From Pegea sp. RAD2-039 (Eukaryota > Chordata > Thaliacea > Salpida > Salpidae), in assembly GCA_034620365.1 (NCBI GenBank), contig JAQGEQ010000277.1:140175-204174 (forward strand): a stretch of DNA of 64,000 nt, given 5' to 3'. The translations under genes were made by a program, and so were the position numbers. The notes under the pieces are model-generated. The model did no database searches and was not told the DNA's origin. It saw nothing but the letters and a program-made list of their open reading frames with translations. Within the stretch, counting starts at the first letter, position 1, and each line of letters starts with the position of its first letter. This document shows positions 11,449-24,288 of this stretch, in pieces.

Positions 11449-14400
11449 TATATTTCAAGATGTAAATAAAACAACAAATTTTAATTTTTTTATAAAATTT
11501 TTTTACCCTTTAGACTTTGTGAAGTAAAAAAAGTTGGTTCCAAAAACTGAAAAAGAAATTTAAAAAAAAGTAAAAACTTTGATATTTTATTCAAAAAGAA
11601 ATTGATTAATTTTAAACAATTTCATAAATATTTTATAAAAATATTCTAAAATATAAAACTTTAAATATAAATCAAATATTTAATAAAATTATAAATCTTT
11701 AATAATTTCTATGAAATCTAAAAGTTTAAACTTTTTAATTTTATATTTTTTGATTTGAAAAGTTTAAAACATATTTATTACAATTATAAAAAATCAATCT
11801 TCAAATAGTTTAAAATAATTATAAAAATTCTATAAACAAAATATTCAAATAATATTAACTTCTAAGAAACACTAATCAATTTTATTCATAAATAACTTTA
11901 AACAAAGTTTATAATTTCAAGATAAAGATATGAAAAGATATAATTAAAAACATTTACTTCAAATACATAACAATATATGCTTACTAGAAAATAGAAAAGA
12001 GGCCGAAGACATGCTCGAACTTGGTGAATTCCCAGTAGTACCGTGTGCAAAAAATTTATGAGACTGATAGAAAAAATCTGATAGTCAAGTATGGCCTTAT
12101 TTCTTATTGGCTTAAAAAGATCACGTGACTAAATGTTAGTCTGTAAATGGCCTTTTTTATTCTAAATCTAAGTATGCGGAAGAAGCACGGTATATAATAA
12201 AAATAATTTCCTCAAGCAATGTTTTATTATTTTTTATAATTTAGAATTAAGTTTTGACTAACTAAATAAAAATATTTAGAAAGTTTATAAATACAAATAA
12301 TACCATAATATTTACCAAATAATTTAAAGTATCATAAAAAACTTCGTTAAAAGTTTTTTTTTTCGAAAAACTACAAATCTATTAAAGTCTATGAAAATAT
12401 CAACATTTTCATCAGATGAATACAAATAAAGTTGGAAAGTCAGTTTCTATAATTCGAAAACTCCTAAACTACTTAATATATCAATAAAAATAAAATAGAC
12501 TGTAATAGTAATAAATAAATAATAATAAAACAATAATTTTTTTACATTTCCTTACTAAATAAATGTCAATTAAAGAAAATTCTGGCAAAAAAAACATTAA
12601 ATATTAATTTAGTTCGTTAAAAAGTTTAATTAAAAATCTTCAAAACTTGAATTATTTGCAGACAAGTGTTATCTTCAAAGAAATTCTTTCTGAAATGCAA
12701 TTCTTTGATTAATTTAATAAACACTTTGTTTATATTAAATTAGTTTTTTCAACAAGGTAACGGCAGTTTATTTTTAAAAATATTTTGACATATCATATGA
12801 AATTTACTTGAAAACAATTGTAATTAAATATTTTTTGCTTTGAAATTTGATTTCCAAATTTGTTTTGAAATATTTTGTTAATTCGCAGACTTTGAAAGAT
12901 TTTGTTTTTAAACCAGAAACATTTCAATGATATTTATTATTAAACAATTTGTTTATTATTTTAATAATTAATTTTTAATAATAACTTCGACTCATAAAAG
13001 TCGATAAATTTTTCAAATTTAATTTGAAACTATTTTTAGTAAACAAGAATTTGTTTATATTTAAAGTTTGTTATAAAATGTAAATAAATTTGATGATGGT
13101 ATTTAAACTTCTGAAAATAAACAGAAATATTTCATTTAATATCAAAAACCAATTTTCATAACAATTGAACGAATTAATTTGTTTATACAAAAAGTTCGAC
13201 CAAAAAGAAAATATTAGATTTTAACAATTTGATGTTTATTATTTCTGTCTGCAATTGATAATTAATAAAAAATTTTCGAGTTATTGAAACTAACTACAAA
13301 ATCAAATAAAATTTCTCAATTTTTGTAAAGAATTGTTAGATACAAAATTTGAAAAAGTAAAAATGAGTAAAAAAACAGTTTGTAAAACGTGATGAAGATA
13401 ACATCTACGTTAGAAGTTTTGAACATGAAAAATATCAACAGAATTATCGAAGAATATTTTCAACTTTGTTTTTGACATGAAGATCTACAAATAAATTCTT
13501 CAATTTCAGAAATTTTTATGATAGAAAAAAATAAATTTTAATTTTATATCGCTTAAACCAATTTCAAAGTTTTTTATTTTGTTTTTTTAGCTACTACATA
13601 CCAAAAATAGTTTAATTACTTTGTTATTAGTTACGTTATTTATCAAAAATAAACAATTTTCAAAAGTTTCAATTATTTGAATTTGAAAAAATCCGAAGAA
13701 GCCTTTTTAAAAAAGTCTTAATTCAATTTATCTCGTCGATTTAAGTTACTAGAAGCAAATAAATAACTAAATCTTAATCTACCTCCTTAAAAAAAAACAA
13801 GAAAACATATAAGATTGAAATCTTTGATTTTATTTAAATAAAATATTTTCCTAATATTTATTTTACATTAAAATTATTCATTGAAAGGAAACTTGTTTGC
13901 AAAAGAAGCTTATTTGTAAAATCCACAAAATTTATTCGATTGATAAAAGATTTTTTAATAAAAAAAATTAAATTTTTTTATTTGTTTTAATTTAATTTAT
14001 AAATAAAAATTTTATCATAAAAATAAACATTTTAAAAACATGAAAAAGCAAGTTTGTAAATCGTGAGAAAGTGAACTTCAGCGAGAAAATTGTTCAAAAC
14101 TAAAATTGGAAATAATTTTTTTAAAAATGAAATTTGAATAATTGAATAAAAATATGAACTTTAAAAGATTTCCAAAAAAAACTTAAATATTAAAAAAAGA
14201 CAAAAGATAATATTCTAATGAGATATTTTGTTGTTTCAGTTAAAATACGAAAAAATTTCTAAAAAAACATTTAAAAGTAAAAATTGAAATATTTCGTTTT
14301 TAAATTGAGACTTGATGAAAATTTTTATATATTTAAATTTGGTTTTCTAATTGTTGAAATGAAACAGACTTTTTACCAACAAATAAACAAAAACTTTCTC

Positions 14401-15717
14401 AATTTACGTTTCGGGAAATTTTTTTGCCATTTCACCGAAAGTTTTATAAATCTATTTTTGTTGTCAATAAAGTTGTTTATATTCAAATATTAATCAAATT
14501 TTCAGAATAAAATCGTTTATTTATGTTGATAAATAAGTTTTGATATATAACTGATAATTGAGAATGATGTAACTAAATAGAAATAAGGAAATTTTATCTT
14601 TAAAATGCGGTTAACAGCAAGTTTGATAATCTTCTTATATTTTTATGATTCATGAAAACATTTTAAACGGAAAGTTGAGGAAATAAAATTATTAATAAAT
14701 GAATCAGACAGCAACATAACATTCTACAATATAGTCAATTATGTAAGATTTGTTTAAACTTTCAACAACAGCCTCTAATGAATAACAATTTATAAAATTA
14801 GAAATGTTATTTATAAGTCGCCGTCATCAAGAACTACTTCTACAAATCAAATCATCTTTAGTAGTTTGTTAACATAAAGATTAATTCTTCAAATATATCA
14901 AAATATTATTTTAGATAATTTTTAAGGAATTATTTAGATATGAGACAAAATAAATCAAGTTAATTCTTTATTTTATTAAAGAAAAACTTTTGTTTACAAC
15001 AAATTTGAATTTTTTTTTGTATATTTATATTATTTAAACAAATATGGTTATAAAAAGAATCCAGAGTTTAGATTTGTTTTGACTTCATTCAGTAAAAATA
15101 GTTTGGAAATTTTTTATGTTTAAAAGTTTGCACTTCAAAATTTGTAATCTTTTAAATATAGAATAAAAATAATTCACAAAAATAATTTTTAATTTTAGTT
15201 TTTATCTTAAATTATTCGTTTGAATAAATAGTTTTTTAACTAACCAGTTTTCAACCAAAATATTAAGAAGCCAAAATGTTTTAATCAATTATTAAATCGG
15301 TTGAAGTGTTCTTGAGCCAATTTCAACAAAGACCATTTTAGCCAATTCCAATTTCAAGTAATAAATTTGCAAGTCATCAAATTTCTGCTTAATCATTTGA
15401 AAGCATTTTCAATTTTTCCATTTCACTTTGGTAATATTACATCATGGCGACGACATTTACCAAAGTGTTTCAAATTTAATTACATTTTGGTTAAAAGTTG
15501 GAATTATTTGAAGACAGAATAAAATGTCGTTTTTTTAAATGGCGTTTAATTTCATTAAAAGTTTTTTCAACAAATAATTTTAAGAAGTTCAAATAAATAT
15601 TTAAATATAAATTTGAGGAAAATTTTCAATTTTTTTGAAACAGTTTTTAATTTTAGATGAATAAATGAATGATAAATAACAAAATTTGTTTTTAATTTTT
15701 AGTAAAAAATCTTGAAA
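11449..15717. other. Gene desert between ZIP and PHGDH
   Basis: Very AT-rich, with no supported exon. Two short stretches stand out: 11995-12200, which is less AT-rich and contains GATCACGTGACT and may be a start region for the zinc transporter, and 15424-15467, an inverted repeat listed separately. The open frame at 14284-14493 is Phe/Leu/Lys-rich without resemblance to a family. Confidence 0.5.
15424..15467. promoter_or_regulatory. Inverted repeat upstream of PHGDH
   Basis: CACTTTGGTAA (15424-15434) is mirrored exactly by TTACCAAAGTG (15457-15467) around a 22-bp spacer that is rich in CG for this region (ATGGCGACGACA). It lies 250 bp upstream of the PHGDH start codon in otherwise featureless DNA, so a paired protein-binding site or a small hairpin is possible. 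Confidence 0.35.
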
Positions 15718-17897
15718 ATGAAATCTTTAACTCTTAATCAAGTCCTGTTGCTAGACAACGTTGATCCAGCTTCTCATGAAATCCTCAAAAAGAATGGAAT
15801 CATTTCGACTTTTTGTAAAGATAAATTAGATACTGACCAACTGGTTGCTAAGTTACAAGTGAAAACAGATTTAGGAGTTGAAATGATTATTAAAATTTGT
15901 TAATTTAGGATTATGAAGGAGTTGTTATAAGATCTGCTACAAAGATCACAGCTGAGATCTTATCAAGATGCTCTCATCTAAAGATCATTGGAAGAGCCGG
16001 AACAGGAGTTGATAATATTGACATGAAAGCAGCAACTGATCATGGCATCCTAGTGATGAAGTATGCTTGTTGAAAAATTGATTCTGATATTTGATGATTG
16101 TGTCTCAGTACTCCTGGAGGAAACACTTTAAGTGCCGCTGAACATACTTGTACATTGATCTGTTGTATGGCTAGAAATGTTCCAAATGCCAATTCATCTA
16201 TGAAAAAAGGAGAATGGAACCGAAAAGCTGTAAGTGAAACCGATTTTTCACAATTTTATGAAATAGAAAATTTCTTTTTAGTTTATGGGTCATGAACTTT
16301 ATGGAAAGACTTTAGCAATCATTGGTCTTGGACGGATCGGTATTGAGGTGGCCGCCCGGATGCAATCTTTCGGGATGGAGGTAAGTTCAGCAATTATTGG
16401 AAGATTCTAACTGATTGTTTATAGACTATAGGATTTGATCCAATGGTAAGTAAAGAAGATGCAGCAAAATCTGGGATTGAATGGATGCAATTGGAAGATA
16501 TTTGGCCAAAAGCTGACTACATCACGGTTCATACTCCGCTCATTCCACAAACTAGAGGTAGAAGATGTAGATAGATGAGAAAGTCTTCATCTTCTGATCT
16601 TTCAGGATTGTTGAATACTTCAACTTTTAGTAAATGTAAACTTGGAGTGAAGGTTGTTAATTGTGCTAGAGGTGGAATCATTGATGAAGACGATCTTCTC
16701 GAAGCTCTTAACAACGAAAGTTGTGGTGGTGCTGCTCTTGATGTCTTTGTGGATGTAAATTAATCATTCATATTCTTCTTCTTTCATAAGATCAGATTTT
16801 TTAGGAGCCAACATCTAAACTAGATTTGGTTTCTCATCCTAATGTGATTGCGTGTCCTCATCTTGGTGCAAGTACGCGAGAAGCTCAATCTCGATGTGGA
16901 AGGGATGTAGCTCAACAAATTGTTGATGTTTGTAACGCTTCAAGTTATTTTGGAGTTGTAAGTCACGTGATCAACATCTTAAGACTTGATGTTGGATTCT
17001 TTATTTGTAGCTCAATGCTCCAGCTTTGGCACAAGTTAATGATGTAGATGTTGGAAAATTGTGTCTTCTCAGCCAGCATTTAGCCAAATTTCTTGCTTCG
17101 ATGTCAACTTCTAAAGGATCTGTTGTTGTTACTGTTTCAGGTTCATTATTTTCAAACAAAATATTTTTCTTTTCAATTTTTACAATCAAATTAAAATTTC
17201 TTTTTCTCAAAATTCAATTATTTTACTTCTTTCAAAATATCCTGAAATATTTTTAACTTTTTTCATCAATTTTTTACAAGATTTAATCAAAAAGAAGATA
17301 AAGTCAGGGATAGAAGCTTCAACATATGTTGGTTTGCTGAATAATCCAGAAGTGAATCTGGTTAATGCTTCTGTAATTGCTTCAAAGACTGGATACGAAG
17401 TAAATTTGTCCCAGTGGAATTTCATCTTTAAAAATAATCTTTTATTTCCAACAGATTTTAGTTGAAAGCTGTGATAAGATAAAAAATCAATTTATTTCGG
17501 TGAAGTTCAACTCAATTAGGTTTTTATCAGTTCTGTTTTGATAACCAACTTGTCAAGTAGATACTCAAAAAATGTTTGTTTGAATTAAGTGTAGGAGGAT
17601 TTGAGAAGGCCGGTTCCTTTTTCTTAGATTCTATTAATGGAGAACAATTTGAGATTCCAGTTCAGTTGAATCATCAGAGTCTAGTTTTAATCTCTTCAAC
17701 TAATCTGAAGGAATCTTTAAGTATTTATTTTCTTAATTTTTTCATTTTTTTAAAATCGATTTTCAGTGAAACTGATGGAGAAAGGAATTCAGATCTTTTC
17801 AATTAGCTTCTCCGAGAAATTTCTTGTTGCTTCTGTGGCTTCAACTGAAGATTTATCAACTGATTTACCTTCTAACACTTTCATATATTCAATTTAA
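15718..17897 (+). CDS. PHGDH: D-3-phosphoglycerate dehydrogenase
   Basis: Twelve exons join in phase: 15718-15858, 15909-16060, 16109-16229, 16282-16380, 16425-16557, 16606-16754, 16805-16957, 17011-17140, 17281-17399, 17455-17499, 17561-17720, 17767-17897 (510 residues; animal enzymes are about 530). It oxidises 3-phosphoglycerate with NAD+, the first step of cytosolic serine synthesis. Seen: substrate-domain [18 protein letters not shown]-binding [13 protein letters not shown], catalytic Arg in [12 protein letters not shown], and catalytic His in [12 protein letters not shown]. The remaining third corresponds to the intervening and C-terminal regulatory domains and is more divergent. Exon 11 needs the acceptor CAAGTAG to stay in frame. 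The first ATG is preceded by an acceptor-like TTTTTAG at 15702, so a non-coding 5' exon is possible. The polyadenylation signal AATAAA is at 17964. Confidence 0.97.
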
Positions 17898-17963
17898 TCA
17901 ATGAATAATGTTTTTGGCTGCTAGATATCATCTCTTGTACTTAATTATATTAATACGAAATTG

Positions 17964-17995
17964 AATAAAACACTGAATTGCAAATTTTATTGTTT
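17964..17995. terminator. Overlapping poly(A) signals of convergent PHGDH and CFAP251
   Basis: AATAAA at 17964-17969 serves PHGDH on the plus strand, 67 bp after its stop. Two TTTATT strings near 17979-17993 give minus-strand AATAAA about 100 bp beyond the CFAP251 stop. The two transcripts therefore probably end within, or overlap by, a few tens of bases. Confidence 0.55.
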
Positions 17996-18090
17996 ATTTT
18001 TTAACATTAAGCGAAATTTGAAGCAAGTTTTTTTTCAAATATAACTTTACAAAATAATGTTTGGGTAACAGTGTTTCCAAATCAGTTTTA

Positions 18091-21000
18091 TTAAATTTGA
18101 ACATCTAAACCAAGAAGTTCATTAATAAAATATTTGAAGGAGACTTCTTGAGGTATAAAATCGATTGGATGATCCAAAACTGACTTTTCATCTGTATCAT
18201 CATCTTCTGTTACTATTTTAACTTCTCTATTCTTTGATCTTTCAATTTTTTCGATGACATCTTTACCGAGAAGAAGATACAAATATTCTGCAAACTCATC
18301 ATGTGTCAAATGTTCTCCTGTTGACAACAAATTTGTTAACAAGTAGAAAAGGTGTTTGTTAAATAAACCTAATTGTTGTAAAACACGAAACAAATAATTT
18401 CTGTCGATATTTCCAGAATTTTCTGTATTTAATGTTTGAAAAGCTTCAGAAATTTCTTGAATTGAAAGTCCAAACGCTGGTCGATGATTTATATAAACTG
18501 AAAAGTAAATGTTGAAATTAGAAGATTATTAAAGATGAGATAATTACAAACGTTTTATGAAATTTGTGAGGTTGATCTTTGTCACATATTCAGAACTCCT
18601 CACATAATCACTAAACTTCACTTCATTCAAAATATTTTCAATCTAAATGAAAAATTTCTAAGTTTCTAAACAATCAAAGTTGAAGATACAAACTTCTTGT
18701 TCTGTAGGATAAAATCCAAGTGCTCTCATCAGATTTGGGATTTGATCCAAGTCTACAAAGTCGCTGGTTTCTCGCGTTTCCGTTGTGTCTTCACCTTGAC
18801 TCCTTATTTGGGCATAGTAGAAGTAATTCTCAATCTCACGATGAAGATCACCTCCCTTGCCTCCATCAAGAAGTCCATAAAACGGATCGAGTCCTTCTCC
18901 TCCAAGTAGAGAAGATGCTTGCAAGGCGCTGAAACATGAAACTTTTATTCAACTGTCCACTGCAAAGTGTCCACAACTTTGTGTTGATGGTCCACATTTG
19001 GACAGTGGAGTTCTTCCTGCTGGTCGTGAACACGTGATTAGAGTCATTTGAGCAACATAACTGCTGGATTCCATCTGGATGCCCCAAGACAGCCACTGAA
19101 CGATGAGGATTGCCATCTAGCGGTAACATTTGAACTCCGATCTTGTTGTCTGTTGCATAACACACAAGCCGATCTTTAGTAGGATCAGATTTGGCAGGAT
19201 TTGGGATCACTTCCATCCTACACCAAGATGAAGATCAGCATCCAACCTAATCTCAATTACAACTCACATTCTGATTGGGACCCCAAACGATGGGGCCAGA
19301 AAAGTAAAACGACATAATTTAGTGGTGGAATTGTACAGTTTCATTTTGAACTGGTTGTTGGTGGTGAGGATGAAAGACTCAGTTAGGACAGGAGGTAACC
19401 AGACCAAAGACATTGGGACAGCATCTTGTTCTATTCGATGAATTGATTGAAGTTGAAGTTCATCTCCTTTTGAATTTTCTAAATCATATTCAACCTTCAA
19501 AACACAAACAATTTGATCTGCTGTCCCACAACTGTTAGTTAATTACCAAGTTTCGGTCCATACCAATCGTCAACAACCTGCTTCGACCAGTTTCGCTTTC
19601 CGCGGCAAACAGCAAGTCGTTGATGACGTCATAGTGCGATTTGTAGCGACCAATACAAGACCACTTTCGAAGTGAAGCAGAAGCAAAGACAGTGACAGTA
19701 AAACCAGCGTCCTGAAAAGTGTGGACCACTTTAAAGTTGTAGTCACGTAACCAAGACCACTAACCGCTGTTGCTAGGTAACGAGAGTCAGATGAGAACTT
19801 CAATTTGGTGATTTCTGATTTGGAAAAGTGAAAAGTTGCCTCGTTGCTAAGCGACAGTCCATCTAGAAGAAGAACTCGCCCGTTGCCCAAACCAACACCT
19901 ACAAGATGAAGATGATGAGGCTGAGTTGAAGATGTTGCAACTAACCAATCAGTTCACTGTTGTGATTAAAAGCTACACTAAAAACTCCATCATTCTTCGG
20001 AAAGAGTCTTGTAACAACTGGTTGTCTAGTAACAGGAAAACGTCGAATGATAAATGTCACGTGATTCAATCACTTACAAAGTCTTGTAATCCCAAATTTT
20101 CAATAAACCATTCTTACTTCCAACACATATCAATGATCTTAATAAAGTAGATTAACATCCAGAAGTTAGATCATCTCCATAGCAACTTACTTGTTAGGGG
20201 AAGCACCGATGACGTCAATAGGACTACTACATTCTTTCGCTATTGATTTGATTCTACAATCATTTGGACTGATCAAAATAATCTCAGCAGATGCTGTTGA
20301 GATGAGGAAGTCTTCAACTACAAATGGAAATGCTTGTAGAGTAGCATCCGGAGGATATTTGTGTTCTTTCTCCAATCTTTATTAAAACCAATTCAGAAAA
20401 CGACCAAAAAAGTCGATAATTTACATGATTGGTTTCTTGGGCACTTTATTAAAAGAGATGTTGATTATAGGACCAGCCTTTAATTGATGAAACCAATAAA
20501 TCAGATTCAAATTAATGTCATAAAACTTCAAATGTCCATTTAAATCTCCAGTTACAACCATACTATCATCAGTTTGTGTCAATGACGTCAAACCGCAATT
20601 ATTCAGTTTGACGAGTTTAAAAGCTCGACGACGGTGAGTGAATAAAAGTCCTGAGAAGTTGACTCTTTAGTTGATGAAGATTTCTGAAGATTTTAACCTT
20701 TTCGTTGAGCAGCTCGTGATGGAGTCCATACTGCTAAGTTACCGTTAGATGTCGCCGTCAAACAGATGTCTTTGGGAGGGTTCTAGATGATGATGTGACG
20801 TCATTGTAGAAAAATAAGGAGTTTGATTGATGTACCTGAAATATTGAAGATGTGAAGAGTCCGACAGATTTGTTGAATGTAAGATCATTCAAAGATGGAG
20901 CTTCGTGCTTCATCTTTCCTTTCTCCTAAGATCATGAAGATAAGAAAGTGACCACTTGATGTCGTTACAAACCCATGAGTAAAAGATAACTTGATCATCG

Positions 21001-24000
21001 CTATTGCTCACTAATAGATGAGGTTCAGCTGGATGAAAAGAGATGTTCCTCTGTTCACTCAAATGAGAATTTAATTTCGTTGAAGAGATTGGATCACAAG
21101 ACACACTCCAATCCCAAATTAAGACCTAAAAATTCATTTTAGATCGACTCTCTTGGTACTAAACAACTTCCAACTTCTTGTTCTTCTCCATTCGAAAGAG
21201 CTGCGACGTATTTGGCATCTTGAGAAATTGCTACGGAGACGACTCCAGCCTCCGTCGCTTCAAAGATCGTTTGAACCGGGATTCTACATCAATGAGAGGA
21301 TACATGAGATGAATTTGAGATGAAGATGATGACGAACCCGGTGTAAGTATCCCAAATCACAACACAGTTGTCTGGACCACTGTCACCACTAACTAACCAT
21401 CTTTTATCAGCACTTGAAGTTAAACATGACACTGAATTGGTCTGCAACAACACAAGCGTCAGCACGCGTGATGACGTCATCAGAATACTGACGTGTCCTT
21501 GAAGAAGAATTTGTTTGTGATTTGCGCAATCATAGATGACAGCAACATGTGAAGATACGTAAGTGATGACGTCACGATGGCCATCGAATAGACTGATGAC
21601 AGAAATATTTGAATCGAAACCAAAAGACCATTCAAGCTCGATCGGTTTATTTGAAGGAGTTTTTCGACTTCAAATAAAAAAAGATGAAAAAATTTGTGAA
21701 GATTTTTACAACAAACCTTTTGATTGGTTTTGGATGAGCGTTTGTTACAACTGAATGTTCATCTTCACGCAAATCACGATTCGATCTTTCAACGGAGCTT
21801 GATTTGCTGCTAAGATTAGCTGAAGATGTCGAACTCTACAAAAATATTTGATAAAAAAATGAAATGAAAATAAATTTATCTTACAGAAGATGAAAGTTTA
21901 TCAAATTCTTCATCAATGACTGCAACAAAATACAAAAGATTAAGAAGAAGATTATTTGTAATGATCAGACTCACTTGTGATGTTCTTTCTTGATTGAGAA
22001 TTCTCTAAATATTCACCGAGACTACTTGAAGATCTTAACAATGATCTCTTTTTTTCCGGATGTACATCATCAATACTACAAGTACCATCTGAACATTTCA
22101 CACCAGAATTTTCTTGTTCTGATTCTTCCATAAACTTTTTATCAGAACCATCATAATCACGATCTGTTTCAGCAAGATCAGATCTTTCAACATCTTCATC
22201 TTTAACTGGATCAACTTGTGGAAGATCAGATCTTTCAACATCTTCATCTTTAACTGATCCAACTTGTGGAAGATCAGATCTTTCAACATCTTCATCTTTA
22301 TCTGGATCGACTTGAGGAAGATCAGATCTTTCAGCGGATTCATCTTTATCTGATCCAACTTGAGGAAGATCAGATCTTTCAGCGGATTCATCTTTATCTG
22401 ATCCAACTTGAGGAAGATCAGATCTTTCAACATCTTCATCTTTATCTGATCCAACTTGTGGAAGATCAGATCTTTCAACATCTTCATCTTTAACTGATCC
22501 AACTTGTGGAAGATCAGATCTTTCAACATCTTCATCTTTATCTGATCCAACTTGTGGAAGATCAGATCTTTCAACATCTTCATCTTTAACTGAATCAACT
22601 TGTGGAAGATCAGATCTTTCAACATCTTCATCTTTATCTGGATCAACTTGTGGAAGATCAGATCTTTCAACATCTTCATCTTTAACTGGATCAACTTGTG
22701 GAAGATCAGATCTTTCAACATCTTCATCTTTAACTGGATCAACTTGTGGAAGATCAGATCTTTCAACATCTTCATCTTTAACTGGATCAACTTGTGGAAG
22801 ATCAGATCCTTCAACATCTTCATCTTTAACTGGATCAACTTGTGGAAGATCAGATCTTTCAACATCTTCATCTTTATCTGATCCAACTTGAGCAAGATCA
22901 GATCTTTCAACATCTTCATCTTTAACTGATCCAACTTTTGGAAGATCAGATCTTTCAACATCTTCATCTTTATCTGATCCAACTTGAGGAAGATCAGATC
23001 TTTCAGCGGATTCATCTTTATCTGATCCAACTTGTGGAAGATCAGATCTTTCAACATCTTCATCTTTATCTGATCCAACTTGTGGAAGATCAGATCTTTC
23101 AACATCTTCATCTTTATCTGAATCAACTTGTGGAAGATCAGATCTTTCAACATCTTCATCTTTAACTGGATCAACTTGTGGAAGATCAGATCTTTCAACA
23201 TCTTCATCTTTAACTGAATCAACTTGTGGAAGATCAGATCTTTCAACATCTTCATCCTTATCTGATCCAACTTGTGGAAGATCAGATCTTTCAATATCTT
23301 CATCTTTAACTGAATCAACTTGTGGAAGATCAGATCTTTCAACATCTTCATCCTTATCTGATCCAACTTGTGGAAGATCAGATCTTTCAACATCTTCATC
23401 TTTATCTGAATCAACTTGTGGAAGATCAGATCTTTCAACATCTTCATCTTTATCTGATCCAACTTGAGGAATATCAGATCTTTCAACATCTTCATCTTTA
23501 TCTGATCCAACTTGTGGAAGATCAGATCTTTCAACATCTTCATCTTTATCTGATCCAACTTGAGGAAGATCAGATCTTTCAACATCTTCATCTTTATTTG
23601 AATCAACTTGTGGAAGATCAGATCTTTCAGCGGATTCATCTTTATCTGATTCAACTTGTGGAAGATCAGATCTTTCAACATCTTCATCTTTAACTGGATC
23701 AACTTGTGGAAGATCAGATCTTTCAACATCTTCATCTTTAACTGGATCAACTTGTGGAAGATCAGATCTTTCAACATCTTCATCTTTAACTGGATCAACT
23801 TGTGGAAGATCAGATCTTTCAACATCTTCATCTTTATCTGATCCAACTTGAGAAAGATCAGATCTTTCAACATCTTCATCTTTAACTGATCCAACTTGTG
23901 GAAGATCAGATCTTTCAACATCTTCATCTTTAGCTGATCCAACTTGAGGAAGATCAGATCTTTCAGCGGATTCATCTTTATCTGATCCAACTTGTGGAAG

Positions 24001-24288
24001 ATAAGATCTTTCAACATCTTCATCTTTATCTGATCCAACTTGAGGAAGATCAGATCTTTCAGCGGATTCATCTTTATCTGATCCAACTTGTGGAAGATAA
24101 GATCCTTTAATATCTTCATCTACATCAGATCGATCAGATCTTCCTATTTCTTTACCTTCTGCATGATCTATTTCATCTTTTGCTGCTTCTGCCTTATTGA
24201 AATTACTTTCTTCATTATCTTCCTCTTCAGCAACATCTTCACTGGCTGAAGGGATTCTTTTTAGTTTATTTTTATCATTTTCACTCAT
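18091..24288 (-). CDS. CFAP251: CFAP251 (WDR66), calmodulin- and spoke-associated ciliary WD40 protein
   Basis: Twenty exons join in phase to 1744 residues: 21975-24288, 21885-21919, 21717-21835, 21493-21667, 21338-21441, 21175-21283, 20973-21125, 20836-20925, 20698-20782, 20425-20650, 20191-20376, 20078-20137, 19946-20025, 19765-19898, 19547-19711, 19268-19494, 18978-19217, 18694-18928, 18552-18642, 18091-18497. The protein belongs to the calmodulin/spoke complex at the base of radial spokes in motile axonemes. Order: acidic N-terminus with 41 repeats of 16 residues (54-709), a Ser-rich linker, WD40 repeats (VVIWDTYTG, VLIWDWSV, LLKIWDYKTL, TVQMWTINT), then the family's C-terminal block (ENYFYYAQIRSQGEDTTETR, ALGFYPTEQE, LYINHRPAFGLS). 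Vertebrate CFAP251 also has an acidic low-complexity N-terminus, but such regular repeats are unusual. Several donors are GTTTGT or GTTGTG and several acceptors end in AAG. Confidence 0.95.
22162..24129 (-). repeat. 41-unit, 48-bp coding minisatellite in CFAP251 exon 1
   Basis: Exactly 41 tandem units of 48 bp encode the consensus SDKDEDVERSDLPQVG. Variants are few and modular: DESA for DEDV, SV/PV/PD for SD, and D for the final G; Y for D occurs at the N-terminal edge. No unit length changes and no stop occur over 1968 bp. Runs of identical variants (for example four consecutive PVKDEDVERSDLPQVD units) show recent unequal exchange. Because 48 is a multiple of three the other five frames also contain long open stretches; these are not genes. 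Confidence 0.97.

Noticed and set aside
22098..24119. 673-codon frame repeating MKMLKDLIFHKLDQI and several plus-strand frames
   Set aside because: Shadow frames of the 48-bp CFAP251 repeat, whose unit is divisible by three; only the frame that joins in phase to the WD40 exons is real.
22162..24129. CRISPR-like array
   Set aside because: Units are contiguous with no unique spacers, the array is coding, and the genome is eukaryotic.
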